From JAJXWB01 sp965246795 (GTDB taxonomy: Bacteria > Pseudomonadota > Alphaproteobacteria > Rhizobiales > Beijerinckiaceae), in contig CBDFFN010000008.1 of the NCBI GenBank assembly GCA_965246795.1, positions 1-64,000 of the forward strand: DNA of 64,000 nt, read 5' to 3'. Below are positions 7,967-17,468 of the stretch, in pieces. A program made the position numbers and the translations under genes. Each line of letters begins with the position of its first letter. The stretch's first letter is position 1. The notes below the pieces were generated by a model that did not search any database, was not told the origin of the DNA, and was given only the letters and a program-made list of their open reading frames with translations.

Positions 7967-10376
7967 ATGCCCAAAACCCAAAAGCCCAAACCCGGCCTGC
8001 CCACGCGCGAGCAAGTGCTGGCGTTCATCGCCGCCTCCGAAATCCCCGCCGGCAAGCGCGAGATCGCCAAGGCGTTCGGCCTGTCCGCCCAAGACAAGAT
8101 CGCGCTAAAGGCGCTTGCTGCGCGACATGGCCGACGAAGGCCTGATCGACTCCGCCCCCGGCCGCGCCTTCCACAGGATGGGCGGGGTGCCCAAGGTGAC
8201 GGTGCTGCGCATCGCCGATGTCGACGATAGCGGCACGGTCTGGGCCGTGCCCGAACGATGGGACGCCGACACGCCGCCCCCGAAGCTCCGCGTTGCGAGA
8301 ACGCAAGCAAGGCGCGCTCGGCGTTGGCGACCGTGTGCTGGCGCGGACCGAGGAAGCCGGAAGCGGCTGGATCGCGCATCCGATGAAGGTGCTGCCCAAG
8401 GGCGAGGAGATGGTGCTCGGCGTGCTGCGCCAGGAAGGCAGCACGCTCTGGCTACAAGGCGTCGAGAAGAAGGAACGGCGCGAGTTTCAAGTCTCCGACG
8501 CCGGCGGGGCGCAAGTCGGGGACCTTGTGCTCGCGGAAAAAGCCGGACGCCCGCCGCGCATCACCGTGCGCGTCAGCCAGATTCTCGGCGATCCGTTCGC
8601 GCCGCGCAGCTTCTCGCTGATCGCGATCCACAAGCTCGGCATTCCCGACGTCTTTTCGCAGGAGACGCTGGACGAAGCGGTGCGGGTGGCAGGGCAGCCG
8701 CTCGGTCGAATCAAACCGTTCGTTTCGAGCGAAGCCGAGAAATCGGCGCCGCGCGCGCGCAAAAGTGTCCCGACTTCCCTCGACACGAACGGGGGTGGGC
8801 GCGAAGACCTCCGCCACCTCCCCATCGTCGCGATCGACCCGCCCGACGCACGCGACCATGACGATGCGGTGTGGGCCGCGCCCGACGACGACCCCGCCAA
8901 CGAAGGCGGCTGGAAAGCGATCGTCGCCATCGCCGACGTGTCAGCTTCTACGTCCGCCCCGGCTCCAGCCTCGACCGGGAGGCGCGGCGGCGCGGCAACA
9001 GCGTCTATTTCCCCGACCGCGTCGTGCCGATGCTGCCCGAAAGCCTGTCGGCGGAGATGTGTTCGCTGAAACAGGGCGTCGATCGGGCCGCGCTGGTGTG
9101 TCACTTGCAAGTGGGGAAGGGCGGCGCGCTCAAATCCTGGCGCTTCACCCGCGCGGTCGTGCGGATCGCCGCGAACATTGCGTATGAGGATGCGCAAGCG
9201 GCGATCGACAATAAGCCCCTCCCCTTCAGGGGAGGGGTTGGGGGTGGGGGCGTGCCACGCACTCCTAGCGACGAATTCGCGGATAGTCCCCACCCCAACC
9301 CCTCCCCTGAAGGGGAGGGGCTTAGAGCAGTTCTCCTCCCCCTCTGGGCCTGCTGGCGCGCGCTCTACAAAGCGCGCACCGCGCGCGCGCCGCTCGATCT
9401 CGATTTGCCCGAGCGCCGCGTCATTCTCGATGAAAAGGGCCGCATCCTCTCCGTCGCACCGCGTGAGCGGCTCGATTCGATGCGGCTGATCGAGGATTAT
9501 ATGATCGCCGCCAACGTCGCCGCGGCCAAGGCGCTGGAGGCGAAGAAGGCCCCGGTGATGTACCGCGTGCACGAGCAACCGAGCCGCGAGAAGCTCGTCG
9601 CGCTGAAGGACTATCTCAAGACCTTCGGCATCGAGTTCGCGCTCGGCCAGGTCGTGCGCCCCAAGACCTTCAACCAGATCCTCGACAAGGTCATCGACCG
9701 CGACGAGCGGCCGCAGATCATGGAGCAAGTGCTCCGCACGCAGACGCAAGCCTATTATGCGCCCGCGAACATGGGGCATTTCGGGCTAGCGCTGGGCAGT
9801 TACGGCCACTTCACCTCGCCGATCCGCCGTTATGCCGATCTTCTGGTCCACCGCGCGCTGGTCGGCGCTTACGGGCTGGGCGAGGGCGGCCTAAGCGAAG
9901 GTGAGGCCGCGTCGATGGAGAAGATCGGCGAGAGCATCTCGATGCTCGAACGCCGCGCGATGGAGGCGGAGCGTGACACGATCGACCGCTATGTCGCGGC
10001 GTTCCTGAGCGAAAAGGTCGGCGAGGTGCTGGAAACGCGCATCACCGGCGTCACCAATTTCGGCTTCTTCGCGACGGTCGAGGGTATCGGCGGCGACGGC
10101 CTGATGCCGGTGCGCGATCTGGGCGGCGAATATTTCCGCTTCGACGAGGCGAGCCGCACGCTGATCGGCGATCATTCGGGCACGGTCTTCGCCAGCGGCC
10201 AGAAACTCCCGCTGCGCCTCGCCGAGGCGAACCCGGTATCGGGCGCGCTGCGCTTCGAAATGGTCGAGGGCCGCGGCGCCCGGCCCGAGCGGGACGAGCG
10301 CACGCCGGGGCAAGCACGCGTCCTCAAGCGGCGCGGGCGGCCGTCCAACATCCGGCATCAGGGCAAGAAGCGGTAG
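7967..10376 (+). pseudogene. rnr: Ribonuclease R gene with three frameshifts and an inserted repeat
   Basis: RNase R degrades structured RNA 3' to 5'. The reading begins at ATG 7967 (winged-helix start LPTREQVLAFIAA), changes frame near 8114 (one extra base, in KALLRDMADEG), again at 8295 (one extra base, before RERKQGALG), and near 8941 (ADVS to FYVRPGS). After that the catalytic RNB domain (DPPDARDHDDAV before the last shift, then RRRGNSVYFPDRVVPMLPE, HFTSPIRRYADLLVHR) and the S1 domain (ITGVTNFGFFATVEGIGG) run intact to 10376. A 109-base palindrome sits in frame at 9214-9322. Either the gene is decaying or the sequence has indel errors; the restored frames have no internal stops, which favours recent damage or errors. 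Confidence 0.85.
9214..9322. repeat. Double palindromic element inside the rnr coding region
   Basis: Two 26-bp arms (9214-9239 and 9297-9322) are exact reverse complements and each is itself a hairpin. The enclosed spacer is about 57 bases. The insertion is read in frame, adding about 37 residues rich in Pro, Gly and Glu (for example PLPFRGGVGGGG and PNPSPEGEGL) between AQAAID and LLPLWACWRALYKAR of RNase R. The solitary hairpin at 34-59 has the same arm sequence. Confidence 0.9.
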
Positions 10377-10426
10377 GCCTTGCGCCCGCCGACGATCATG
10401 GCATCATCGGCGCGCAACATAAGGGA

Positions 10427-10741
10427 ATGGACATGGGCGGAGCAGTCATCGCAGCGGCATCGGCACGGGCGCGGCGCACGGTCATCTCGCATTTCCTGTC
10501 GAGCAATGCCGTGTCCGCCGAGCAAGCCATCCCGTTCGAAACCAGCCGCCGCCTCGAACGCCGCTTCTTCGAACGGCTGCGGGATCGCGGCGTCGTCCTG
10601 ACGGGAAAGAATGGCGGCTATTATATCGATCCGCCCGCGCTCGACACGTTCAACGCCGGCCAACGCAAGGTCGCGGTACTCGGCATGACCGCGGCGATCC
10701 TCGCTGCGGCGGCGGGGCTGGCGATGGCGGTGATTGCGTAG
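10427..10741 (+). CDS. Hypothetical small protein with C-terminal membrane segment
   Basis: A 104-residue protein of unknown function. The first 75 residues are soluble and charged, with an SRRLERRFFERLRDRGVV segment followed by GGYYIDPPAL, which resembles a small winged-helix-like or DNA-binding-like fold but is not diagnostic. The last 30 residues form one hydrophobic helix (VLGMTAAILAAAAGLAMAVIA) that would anchor it in the membrane. The ATG at 10427 follows AAGGG. It is downstream of rnr by 50 bases on the same strand and could be co-transcribed. Short conserved proteins of this type occur in sphingomonads, but I do not recognise a named family. Confidence 0.6.
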   Translation: MDMGGAVIAAASARARRTVISHFLSSNAVSAEQAIPFETSRRLERRFFERLRDRGVVLTGKNGGYYIDPPALDTFNAGQRKVAVLGMTAAILAAAAGLAMAVIA

Positions 10742-10857
10742 CGGAAGGGTCAGAGCAGCGTTCGCCCATTTGCAGACGTTTGCGACGCCGCTACGGGAGG
10801 CGGATGGCAGGACAAGAGCTAAACCATCGCGATGCTGCTTTACGCCGAGCCGTTCTA

Positions 10858-11706
10858 GGCGGTGTTGACAAAAGGGATTCCCAAACGCCGCGGGTTCTGA
10901 TTCAAAGCTGCTCTTTGGGGAGCAGGGATGGATCGCGGGGATTTGTCGGATGTGGAATGGGAACTGATCGGGCCACTATTGCCATCTGAGCGGGGACGCT
11001 GGGGACGACCAGCGGGCAATAACCGGACGTTTCTCAACGGCATGCTTCACGTTTTGCGGGTCGGCTGCCCGTGGCGGGATATGCACGAGCGGTACGGCAA
11101 GTGGAACTCGGTCTATGTCCGGTTTCGCCGCTGGGCTGAACAAGGGGTCTGGGATGCCTTGCTGCAAACGCTGGTCGATCTGGGTCTGACCGACGACTGG
11201 CAACACATGATCGACAGCACCACAGTTCGCGGCCATGTCTCGGCAGCGGGCGGAAAAGGGGGGCTTGTGCGCAGGCTTTTGGTCGATCACGCGGCGGCTT
11301 TACGAGCAAGGTCCACGCCCGCTGCGACAATCAGGGCCTGCCTGTCGGCTTCATCCTGACCGGCGGCGAAGCGTCGGATTATACCGCCGCCGACCACCTG
11401 ATGGCGCTGCCGCTGCCCAAGCCCAAGGCGCTGCTGGCCGACAAGGGCTATGACGGCGACAGGTTCCGCGAAAACCTGCTCATGCGCGGCATTCTGCCGG
11501 TCATCCCGCCGCGTTCGAACCGCAAATCGCCCGAGCATCCCGATTACCGGCGCTACAAGGATCGCAACCGTGTCGAGCGCATGTTCGGCAAACTCAAGCA
11601 ACAACGCCGGATCGCTACGCGATATGACAAGACCGTCCTGTCGTTCGAGAGCTTCCTCAACCTCGCCGCCGCTCGTCTATGGCTGAAATCTTTTGTCAAC
11701 GCGGCC
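10858..11706 (+). mobile_element. IS5-family insertion sequence (IS427-like group), 849 bp
   Basis: The left end GGCGGTGTTGACAAAAG and the inverted right end GGCCGCGTTGACAAAAG form imperfect terminal repeats of about 17 bp. On both sides lies TA, and removing the element rebuilds a CTAG target inside an open reading frame, which matches the target preference and TA duplication of the IS427 group. The single transposase gene is split in two frames over an A4G6 run. The element is apparently complete. Confidence 0.9.
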
Positions 11707-11709
11707 TAG
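10928..11709 (+). CDS. IS5-family transposase, expressed by -1 frameshifting
   Basis: Frame one starts at ATG 10928 (MDRGDLSDVEWELIGPLLP) with the DUF4096-type N-terminal domain and the first catalytic Asp in MIDSTTVRGH. At 11254-11263 the run AAAAGGGGGG allows a slip of one base back, after which the frame RSRGGFTSKVHARCD, LLADKGYDGDRFRENL and RNRVERMFGKLKQQRRIATRYDK (the DDE Asp and Glu regions) continues to a TAG at 11707-11709. That stop lies in the flanking target duplication rather than in the element. The fused protein would be about 260 residues, normal for this group. Without the shift, frame one gives a 143-residue product that could act as a regulator. Confidence 0.85.
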
Positions 11710-12260
11710 TCGTCGCCGGTTTGAACCTCCTCTACTTCGGGGTGGAGTTTACGGTCGCACTCAGGATCGGCTCGGTCTCGCTATTCGCCGATTCCGTTGA
11801 TTTCCTTGAAGATGCTTCGGTAAATTTGCTCATTTCGGTGGCGCTCGGTTGGACCGCAACGCGCCGCGCGCGCATGGGTGTGGTGCTATCGCTGGTGCTG
11901 CTTGCGCCCGCCGCCGCGACCCTTTGGACGGCCTGGAGCAAGATGGCTTCACCGTCGGTTCCTGCACCGTTTCCGCTGTCGCTCACCGCATCAGGAGCGC
12001 TAGCGGTGAACCTGTTTTGTGCTGTCCTGCTCGCACGGTTTCGGCATCATGCGGGAAGCCTGACACGCGCCGCTTTCCTGTCGGCGCGGAACGACGCGGC
12101 GGCGAACGTGGCGATTATTGCCGCAGGATCGGTGACGGCGTTCCTTTGGCGGTCCGCTTGGCCCGACCTTGTCGTTGGCATCGGAATTGCTGTTTTGAAC
12201 GCTGATGCTGCCAGGGAGGTATGGCGGGCTGCCCGACGCGAGCGCCGTGCCGAACCATAG

Positions 12261-12493
12261 CTACGTCCGTTTTCAGTCAATCCAAGATGTGCCGCTGTCC
12301 TACACGCCGCCAATCTGTCAGTCTTGCCGTCCGCTCTTTGTAACCGTCGACCATTTCGCCAACCAAGCGCCCCGAATAGGCCGTGTAGGACGTGAACTTC
12401 TGTGAACTTCGCCACAAAAACAGGCATCTCCAACGACGATAGCTCCCGCGATGGTGCGACTTTTGCGACTTTAGCCGGAAAACCTAGCCCGCC
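12261..12493. other. Intergenic stretch without a recognisable feature
   Basis: About 230 bases between the split cation-efflux-like gene and the convergent reductase gene. It is less GC-rich than its surroundings. I see no credible reading frame, no hairpin with a T-tail and no repeat from the local families. Confidence 0.5.
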
Positions 12494-13654
12494 TCACCCC
12501 GCCCGGAACGTCAGCCCGGCCTTCGCCTGCAACCGGTCCGCCAGCACCTTCCCCATCAGCGCGCCCGGGGTCCAGATGCCGCCGTCTCCCGGCACATCCT
12601 CGACCAGGCACAAAGCCGTCTCGGCGATCATCTTGCTGGTCGATCCGTAGCCGGGGTCGCGGTCGCCGGTGACGACGCAATCGACGCGCTCGCCGTTCGG
12701 CCCCTCGCCGATGAACAGCAGATCGTAGAAGCCCGCGTCGCGTTCCTCCTTCGACGGGCCTTCGCCGGGTTTCGGTCCCTTCTCGCTGGACAGCGGATTG
12801 ATCCGCGCGATCGCCTCGGCCGCCGCCTTGCCCATTTCGCCCAGCCCCGGCGCGACCATCATCTCGTCATAGACGAAGTCCGCGCCATAGCCGTCCGCGC
12901 CCAGCAGGAAGTTTGTGCGGTGGACGTTCTTGGTGTTGATCGGCGCCATCACGAACGGCGCGACCCAGGCCTCGATCGTACGGTCATATTCGGGCAGCAA
13001 GCCCTTGGGCTGGCTCGGCCCAGTGAAGCCGGGGGCGAGCGCGAACGGATTGACCAGCAAGCCCAGGATCGACGGGTCTTTCGCCGCGGCGGCAAGCGTC
13101 GCCTTCAGGCTCGCCGCGGTGCCGCCGGAAAAGCCGCCCTGCATCTTGCGCACACGCCCCTTCACGCGCGGCATGGCGTGGCCGAACTTGGCCTTGGCGG
13201 CATCCTGCAAGCCGAGCACGCCGAGATCGAACGGGATCGAATCGAACCCGCAGCTGAACACGATCCGCGCGCCGGTGCGCTTGGCGGTCTCGTGATGCGC
13301 GTCGATCATGTGGCGCATCCACGCCGGCTCGCCGCACAGGTCGACATAGGCGGTGCCGGTCTCGGCACAGGCGGCGACCAGATCGCTGCCGTAAAGCTGA
13401 TACGGCCCGACCGTGGTGAGCACGACGGCGGTCCGCTCGCACAAGGCGCGCAGCGAGGCGGGGTCGTCGGAATTGGCGGTGACGAGCGGCGTGTCGGCGG
13501 GCGCGCCGATCAGGTCGCGCACTTCCTCCAGCTTCGACAGCGACCGCCCCGCCATCGCCCAGCGCGTCGCGCCGATGCCGGTGAGATATTCCGCGACGAG
13601 CCGCCCGGTGAACCCGGTCGCGCCGTACACGATGATGTCGAAATCTCTGGCCAT
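12494..13654 (-). CDS. Saccharopine dehydrogenase-like NAD(P)-binding reductase
   Basis: A 386-residue protein with an N-terminal Rossmann fold (FDIIVYGATGFTGRLVAEYL) and the second strand GRSLSKLEEV, followed by VVLTTVGPYQLYGSDLVAACAE and YVDLCGEPAWM, typical of the saccharopine dehydrogenase / trans-acting enoyl reductase family found in many actinobacteria and sphingomonads. Family members reduce double bonds or keto groups in lipid-like substrates; none can be named here. Residues around HRTNFLLGADGYG and GDRDPGYGSTSKM belong to the C-terminal dimerisation half. It is followed on the minus strand, not obviously in operon, and separated from the ABC exporter by a palindromic element. Confidence 0.85.
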   Translation of the reverse strand: MARDFDIIVYGATGFTGRLVAEYLTGIGATRWAMAGRSLSKLEEVRDLIGAPADTPLVTANSDDPASLRALCERTAVVLTTVGPYQLYGSDLVAACAETGTAYVDLCGEPAWMRHMIDAHHETAKRTGARIVFSCGFDSIPFDLGVLGLQDAAKAKFGHAMPRVKGRVRKMQGGFSGGTAASLKATLAAAAKDPSILGLLVNPFALAPGFTGPSQPKGLLPEYDRTIEAWVAPFVMAPINTKNVHRTNFLLGADGYGADFVYDEMMVAPGLGEMGKAAAEAIARINPLSSEKGPKPGEGPSKEERDAGFYDLLFIGEGPNGERVDCVVTGDRDPGYGSTSKMIAETALCLVEDVPGDGGIWTPGALMGKVLADRLQAKAGLTFRAG

Positions 13655-13664
13655 TTCACCCCTC

Positions 13665-13755
13665 CGTCACCCTGAACTTGTTTCAGGGTCCACCGCTCAA
13701 CCGGCGATGCCTATCTTGGGGCACCGTGGATGCTGAAACAAGTTCAGCAAGACGG
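13665..13755. repeat. Palindromic intergenic element (CCTGAACTTGTTTCAGG type)
   Basis: Arms at 13665-13692 and 13728-13755 are reverse complements with a few mismatches; each also contains a CTGAA/TTCAG internal hairpin. It lies between two minus-strand genes and is a third type of dispersed palindrome in the first part of the window. Such elements are common between sphingomonad genes. Confidence 0.8.
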
Positions 13756-13765
13756 AAATGTGGTT

Positions 13766-15568
13766 TCAGACCGCCTCGCTGAACTGCAAACTCGCCAGCC
13801 GCGCGTACAAGCCGTTCTGATCCACCAGCGTCCCGTGCGACCCGCTTTCGACGATCCGACCGTCGCTCATCACGATGATGCGTTTTGCCGCGCGTACAGT
13901 GGCGAGGCGGTGCGCGATGACGAGTGTGGTGCGCGTCGACATCAAGCGTTCGAGCGCTTCCTGCACCAGCCGCTCGCTCTCGGCGTCGAGTGCGCTGGTC
14001 GCTTCGTCGAGCAGCAGGATCGGCGCATCGCGCAGCAGCGCGCGGGCGATGGCGACGCGCTGGCGCTGCCCGCCCGACAGCCGCGCGCCGCCTTCGCCGA
14101 GGAACGTGTCGAGCCCCTCGGGCAGTTTGCGCAGAAATTCGGCGGCATTGGCGGCTTCGGCGGCGACCCACAATTCGTCGTCATGCGCGTCCCACCGGCC
14201 ATAACGGAGGTTATCGCGCGCGGAGGCGCCGAAGATCACCGTTTCCTGCGGTACCATCGCGATCCGCTTGCGCACCTCCGCCGGGTCGGCGTCGCGCAAG
14301 TCGATCCCGTCGATCGTCACGCGGCCAGCCTCAGGATCGTAAAAGCGCTGGATTAGCTGGAAAAGGGTCGTCTTGCCCGCGCCGGATGGGCCGACGATGG
14401 CGACCGTCTCGCCCGGAGCGACTGTCAGCGAGAAGTCGTGCAGTGCCGCCACATCGCGCCGGGTCGGATAGCGGAACTCGACATGCTCGAATTCGAGCAT
14501 ACCCCGCGCCGGGGTGGGCATCGTCGAAGGGTGCGCGGGGGCGTGGATTTCGGGTCGTTCGCTCAGCAGTTCCGCGAGCCGTTCAGCAGCACCCGATGCG
14601 CGGACGAGGTCGCCATAGACCTCGCTCAGCGACCCGAACGCGCCGCTGACTAGCACCGAAGTGGCAAGAAATGCGGTCAACGATCCCGCCGACAGCCGTC
14701 CGGCGGCGACATCGGCAACGGTGCTCCATAGCAACAGCGTGATCGCCCCGAAAATGAGGGTAATGAACAAGGCGGTCAGCACCGCACGCAGGAAGATCCG
14801 GCGCTTGGCGGCGGCAAAGCTGCGCCCGACGGCATCGGCAAACCGCTGTTGCTCACGCCGTTCCTGCCCGAACGCCTGGACGATCTTCATCGCCGAAAAC
14901 ACCTCGACCGCCATCGATCCGATATCGGCGATCCGGTCCTGGCTGGTGCGCGACGTCGTGCGCAGGCGCCGCCCGAGCAGGATGATCGGCACCATCGTGA
15001 CCGGGATGCCGATGACGATGGTACCCGCCAGCTTCGGCGCGAGGATGAACAGCGACACCATTCCGCCGATGCCGGTGATGAGATTGCGCAGCGCGACGGA
15101 GACCGTCGTGCCGACCGCGGTTTCGATCTGCCCGGTGTCCGCTGTGAGACGCGACGCGATTTCGGACGGGCGGTTTTCCTCAAACCAGCGCGGCGTCAAG
15201 TTCAGCAGGTTGTTCTGCACCGCGATCCGCACGTCCGCGACGGTCCGCTCGCCCAGCCACGACACGAAATAGAAGCGCACCGCTGTCGCCAGCCCAAGCA
15301 CGCCGACCACCGCAAACAGCAGATAGAAAGTCTGGTTGACATGACCCATATCGCCGCCATGCGAAAAACCGTGGTCGATCACCGACTTGAACGTCCAGGG
15401 AATGTAGATCGTCATTGCGGAAGTGATGAGCAAAGCGCCGAGCGCAATGGCGAGTTGTAGCGGATATCCGCTGGCGTAGCGCCACACCATCTTTAAGCTG
15501 CTTAGCTTGCGGCGTGGCGGGGCAACCGGGGTTTCTGTTCGGAAGGCGGCGGGTTCGATATCGGCCAT
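13766..15568 (-). CDS. ABC exporter, fused membrane and ATPase domains (MsbA-like)
   Basis: A 600-residue half-transporter that would work as a homodimer in the inner membrane. The first 320 residues carry six membrane helices with the coupling-helix region typical of type-IV ABC exporters. The nucleotide-binding domain has Walker A GPSGAGKTT, Q-loop VPQETVIF, signature LSGGQRQR, Walker B ILLLDEATSALD and the H-loop IAHR. The overall type matches lipid, peptide or drug exporters such as MsbA and LmrA; the substrate is not readable. The start ATG at 15568 is followed by a short charged leader. Transcription comes off a divergent region shared with phaZ. Confidence 0.9.
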   Translation of the reverse strand: MADIEPAAFRTETPVAPPRRKLSSLKMVWRYASGYPLQLAIALGALLITSAMTIYIPWTFKSVIDHGFSHGGDMGHVNQTFYLLFAVVGVLGLATAVRFYFVSWLGERTVADVRIAVQNNLLNLTPRWFEENRPSEIASRLTADTGQIETAVGTTVSVALRNLITGIGGMVSLFILAPKLAGTIVIGIPVTMVPIILLGRRLRTTSRTSQDRIADIGSMAVEVFSAMKIVQAFGQERREQQRFADAVGRSFAAAKRRIFLRAVLTALFITLIFGAITLLLWSTVADVAAGRLSAGSLTAFLATSVLVSGAFGSLSEVYGDLVRASGAAERLAELLSERPEIHAPAHPSTMPTPARGMLEFEHVEFRYPTRRDVAALHDFSLTVAPGETVAIVGPSGAGKTTLFQLIQRFYDPEAGRVTIDGIDLRDADPAEVRKRIAMVPQETVIFGASARDNLRYGRWDAHDDELWVAAEAANAAEFLRKLPEGLDTFLGEGGARLSGGQRQRVAIARALLRDAPILLLDEATSALDAESERLVQEALERLMSTRTTLVIAHRLATVRAAKRIIVMSDGRIVESGSHGTLVDQNGLYARLASLQFSEAV

Positions 15569-15715
15569 GCGCCCGCCTAGCAGGGCCGGGGCCGCGCCTC
15601 AATCGGCATCGGTTGAAGGGAGCATTGCAGCGCGCGGCGACGCGGCCTAGGCTCGATATTGCACTGCGGCATAAGATTGATGCCACGGTAAGAAATGTCT
15701 GCTAGAAAGTCCGGT

Positions 15716-16933
15716 ATGCTCTACAACGCTTATGAAATGCAGAAGTCGATGTTGGCCAGCGCAAGCGCGATGGCCGATTTCAGCGCCGGTCTGTTGAATA
15801 ATCCAGCCAATCCTTTCGCCTATTTCGGGGGTGGGCAGATCGTCAGTTCCGCGCTCGAAGTGTTCGCGCACGCCGCCGCACCGCGTGGCAAACCGGCGTT
15901 CGGGCTGCACTCGACCACGATCGACGGCAAGACGGTCGCGGTCACCGAAGAGGTCGTGCTGCGCAAACCGTTCGGGCAGTTGAAGCGCTTTGCCCGTGAA
16001 GGTGTGACCGGCGGCCCCAAGCTGCTGATCGTCGCGCCGATGTCGGGCCATTACGCGACTCTGTTGCGCGGTACGGTCGAGCGGATGCTGCCGGTGGCGG
16101 ATGTCTACATCACCGATTGGCGCGATGCGAAGCTCGTGCCGCTGTCGGACGGGACGTTCGATCTCGACGACTATGTCGATTATCTGGTCGAATTCATGGA
16201 AGTGCTAGGGCCGGGCGGCCACATGCTCGCCGTCTGCCAGCCGTCGGTGCCGTGCTACGCCGCAGCGTGCCTGATGAGCGCGGACAAGAACCCGTGCCGC
16301 CCGAGGACGCTGACGATGATGGGCGGGCCGATCGACACGCGCGAAGCCCCGACCGCCGTCAACACGCTGGCGACCGAGCGGCCGCACAGCTGGTTCAGCC
16401 AGAATGTCATCGCGACGATCCCGGCGACCTATCCGGGTGCCGGCCGCAAGGTTTACCCCGGCTTCCTGCAGCTGACAGGCTTCCTGTCGATGAACCTCGG
16501 CAGCCACATGATGAGCCATTACGAGCTGTTCAAGCATCTCATCCAAGGCGAGGATCTGGAAGCCGATGCGACCAAGGCGTTCTACGAGGAATATCGCTCG
16601 GTCTGCGACATGACGGCGGAATTCTACCTGCAAACCATCGACGTGGTCTTCCAGGATCACGCCTTGCCGAAGGGGGAAATGCTCCACCGTGGCCGCCGGA
16701 TCGACCCCGCCGCTATCACCGACATCGCGATCCTCGCGATCGAAGGCGAGAAGGACGATATTTCCGGGTTGGGACAGACCAAGGCCGCGCTAAAGATCGC
16801 CACCAATCTGCCGGAGACGATGAAGCGCTATTACATGGCCGAGGGTGCCGGACATTACGGCATCTTCAACGGCTCCAAGTGGCGCAACAAGGTCGCGCCC
16901 GTGGTCGAGCAATGGATGAAGGCGCACGGGTAG
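15716..16933 (+). CDS. phaZ: Intracellular polyhydroxyalkanoate depolymerase
   Basis: A 405-residue protein starting MLYNAYEMQKSMLA, the usual opening of intracellular PHB depolymerases. The nucleophile motif is the Cys-type lipase box VCQPSVP, and the family-specific segments YITDWRDAKLVPLSDGTFDLDDYVDY and HYGIFNGSKWR (with the active-site His) are present. It mobilises stored polyhydroxybutyrate to 3-hydroxybutyrate units in the cytoplasm. An in-frame ATG at 15695 would add seven residues; I prefer 15716 from the family N-terminus and the GAAAG upstream. No phasin or synthase gene is nearby. It is convergent with the frameshifted gene at 16939. Confidence 0.9.
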   Translation: MLYNAYEMQKSMLASASAMADFSAGLLNNPANPFAYFGGGQIVSSALEVFAHAAAPRGKPAFGLHSTTIDGKTVAVTEEVVLRKPFGQLKRFAREGVTGGPKLLIVAPMSGHYATLLRGTVERMLPVADVYITDWRDAKLVPLSDGTFDLDDYVDYLVEFMEVLGPGGHMLAVCQPSVPCYAAACLMSADKNPCRPRTLTMMGGPIDTREAPTAVNTLATERPHSWFSQNVIATIPATYPGAGRKVYPGFLQLTGFLSMNLGSHMMSHYELFKHLIQGEDLEADATKAFYEEYRSVCDMTAEFYLQTIDVVFQDHALPKGEMLHRGRRIDPAAITDIAILAIEGEKDDISGLGQTKAALKIATNLPETMKRYYMAEGAGHYGIFNGSKWRNKVAPVVEQWMKAHG

Positions 16934-16938
16934 GGGGT

Positions 16939-17396
16939 TTATCGCAGCAAATTCTGCCGCAGAGCCGTCACCCCCGCCGCGCACAGCGCCGCCGCAATCG
17001 CCACGACGACCGACAGAATCGTCAGCTGGCCGGGGATAACGTCGAACACGCCGTACGCATAATCGCCCGCGTACAGCGCGATATACCCTGCAAGTGACGC
17101 GACGAAGATCGGTACCGCCACATGCCTTGCGTGACGATCAGCGCCACGCTGCCTAACAGGCCGCCAAAACTGCCAAGCGCAAAAGCCAGCTTCATCCACA
17201 GCGGTAGCCCGTAATAGATGTCGGCGGCGGTCGGGGCTCATACCCTTCATCATCAGGCTCGCCTTGGTCTGCCAGCACGAAATCGGTCAGCTGCACCAGC
17301 CCGAACAGGTTCCACGCCACCCCGAACGCCGCGACGATCAAGCAGCCACAGCGGCAGGCGCAGTGCATGCTCGAACGCAAATCGGTCATGGTCATC
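16939..17396 (-). pseudogene. Frameshifted small polytopic membrane protein
   Basis: At least five frame changes in 458 bases. Reading through them gives a coherent product of about 150 residues with four hydrophobic segments: a start at ATG 17396 after GGGAG, then FEHALRLPLWLL, LIVAAFGVAWNLFGLVQLTDF, SLMMKGMSP, AADIYYGLPLWMKLAFALGS, VALIVTQGM, and AVPIFVASLAGYIALYAGDY. No restored frame contains a stop. That pattern is more typical of raw-read indel errors than of a long-dead gene. The protein resembles small uncharacterised membrane proteins of sphingomonads; the function is unknown. Confidence 0.65.
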
Positions 17397-17468
17397 GTCT
17401 CCCTTTGGTCGATTATCCAAAGCAATGTGCGACGAGTATCGCGCATTTCGACACGAGCCGCGCGCGAC

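Larger units (their letters stand above)
10804..12260 (+). pseudogene. Cation-efflux-like membrane protein gene split by an insertion sequence
   Basis: The 5' part (10804-10857) encodes 18 residues, MAGQELNHRDAALRRAVL, and the frame resumes at 11709 with VVAGLNLLYFGVEFTVAL after the IS. Joined, the two parts give about 202 residues with several membrane helices; the region FADSVDFLEDASVNLLI carries the Asp-rich helix of cation diffusion facilitator proteins, which export divalent metals such as zinc. The C-terminal cytoplasmic domain of classic CDF proteins is absent, as in short sphingomonad relatives. After insertion the 3' part could only be expressed from a start inside the IS (ATG 11679). 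The native function is therefore probably lost. Confidence 0.8.
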
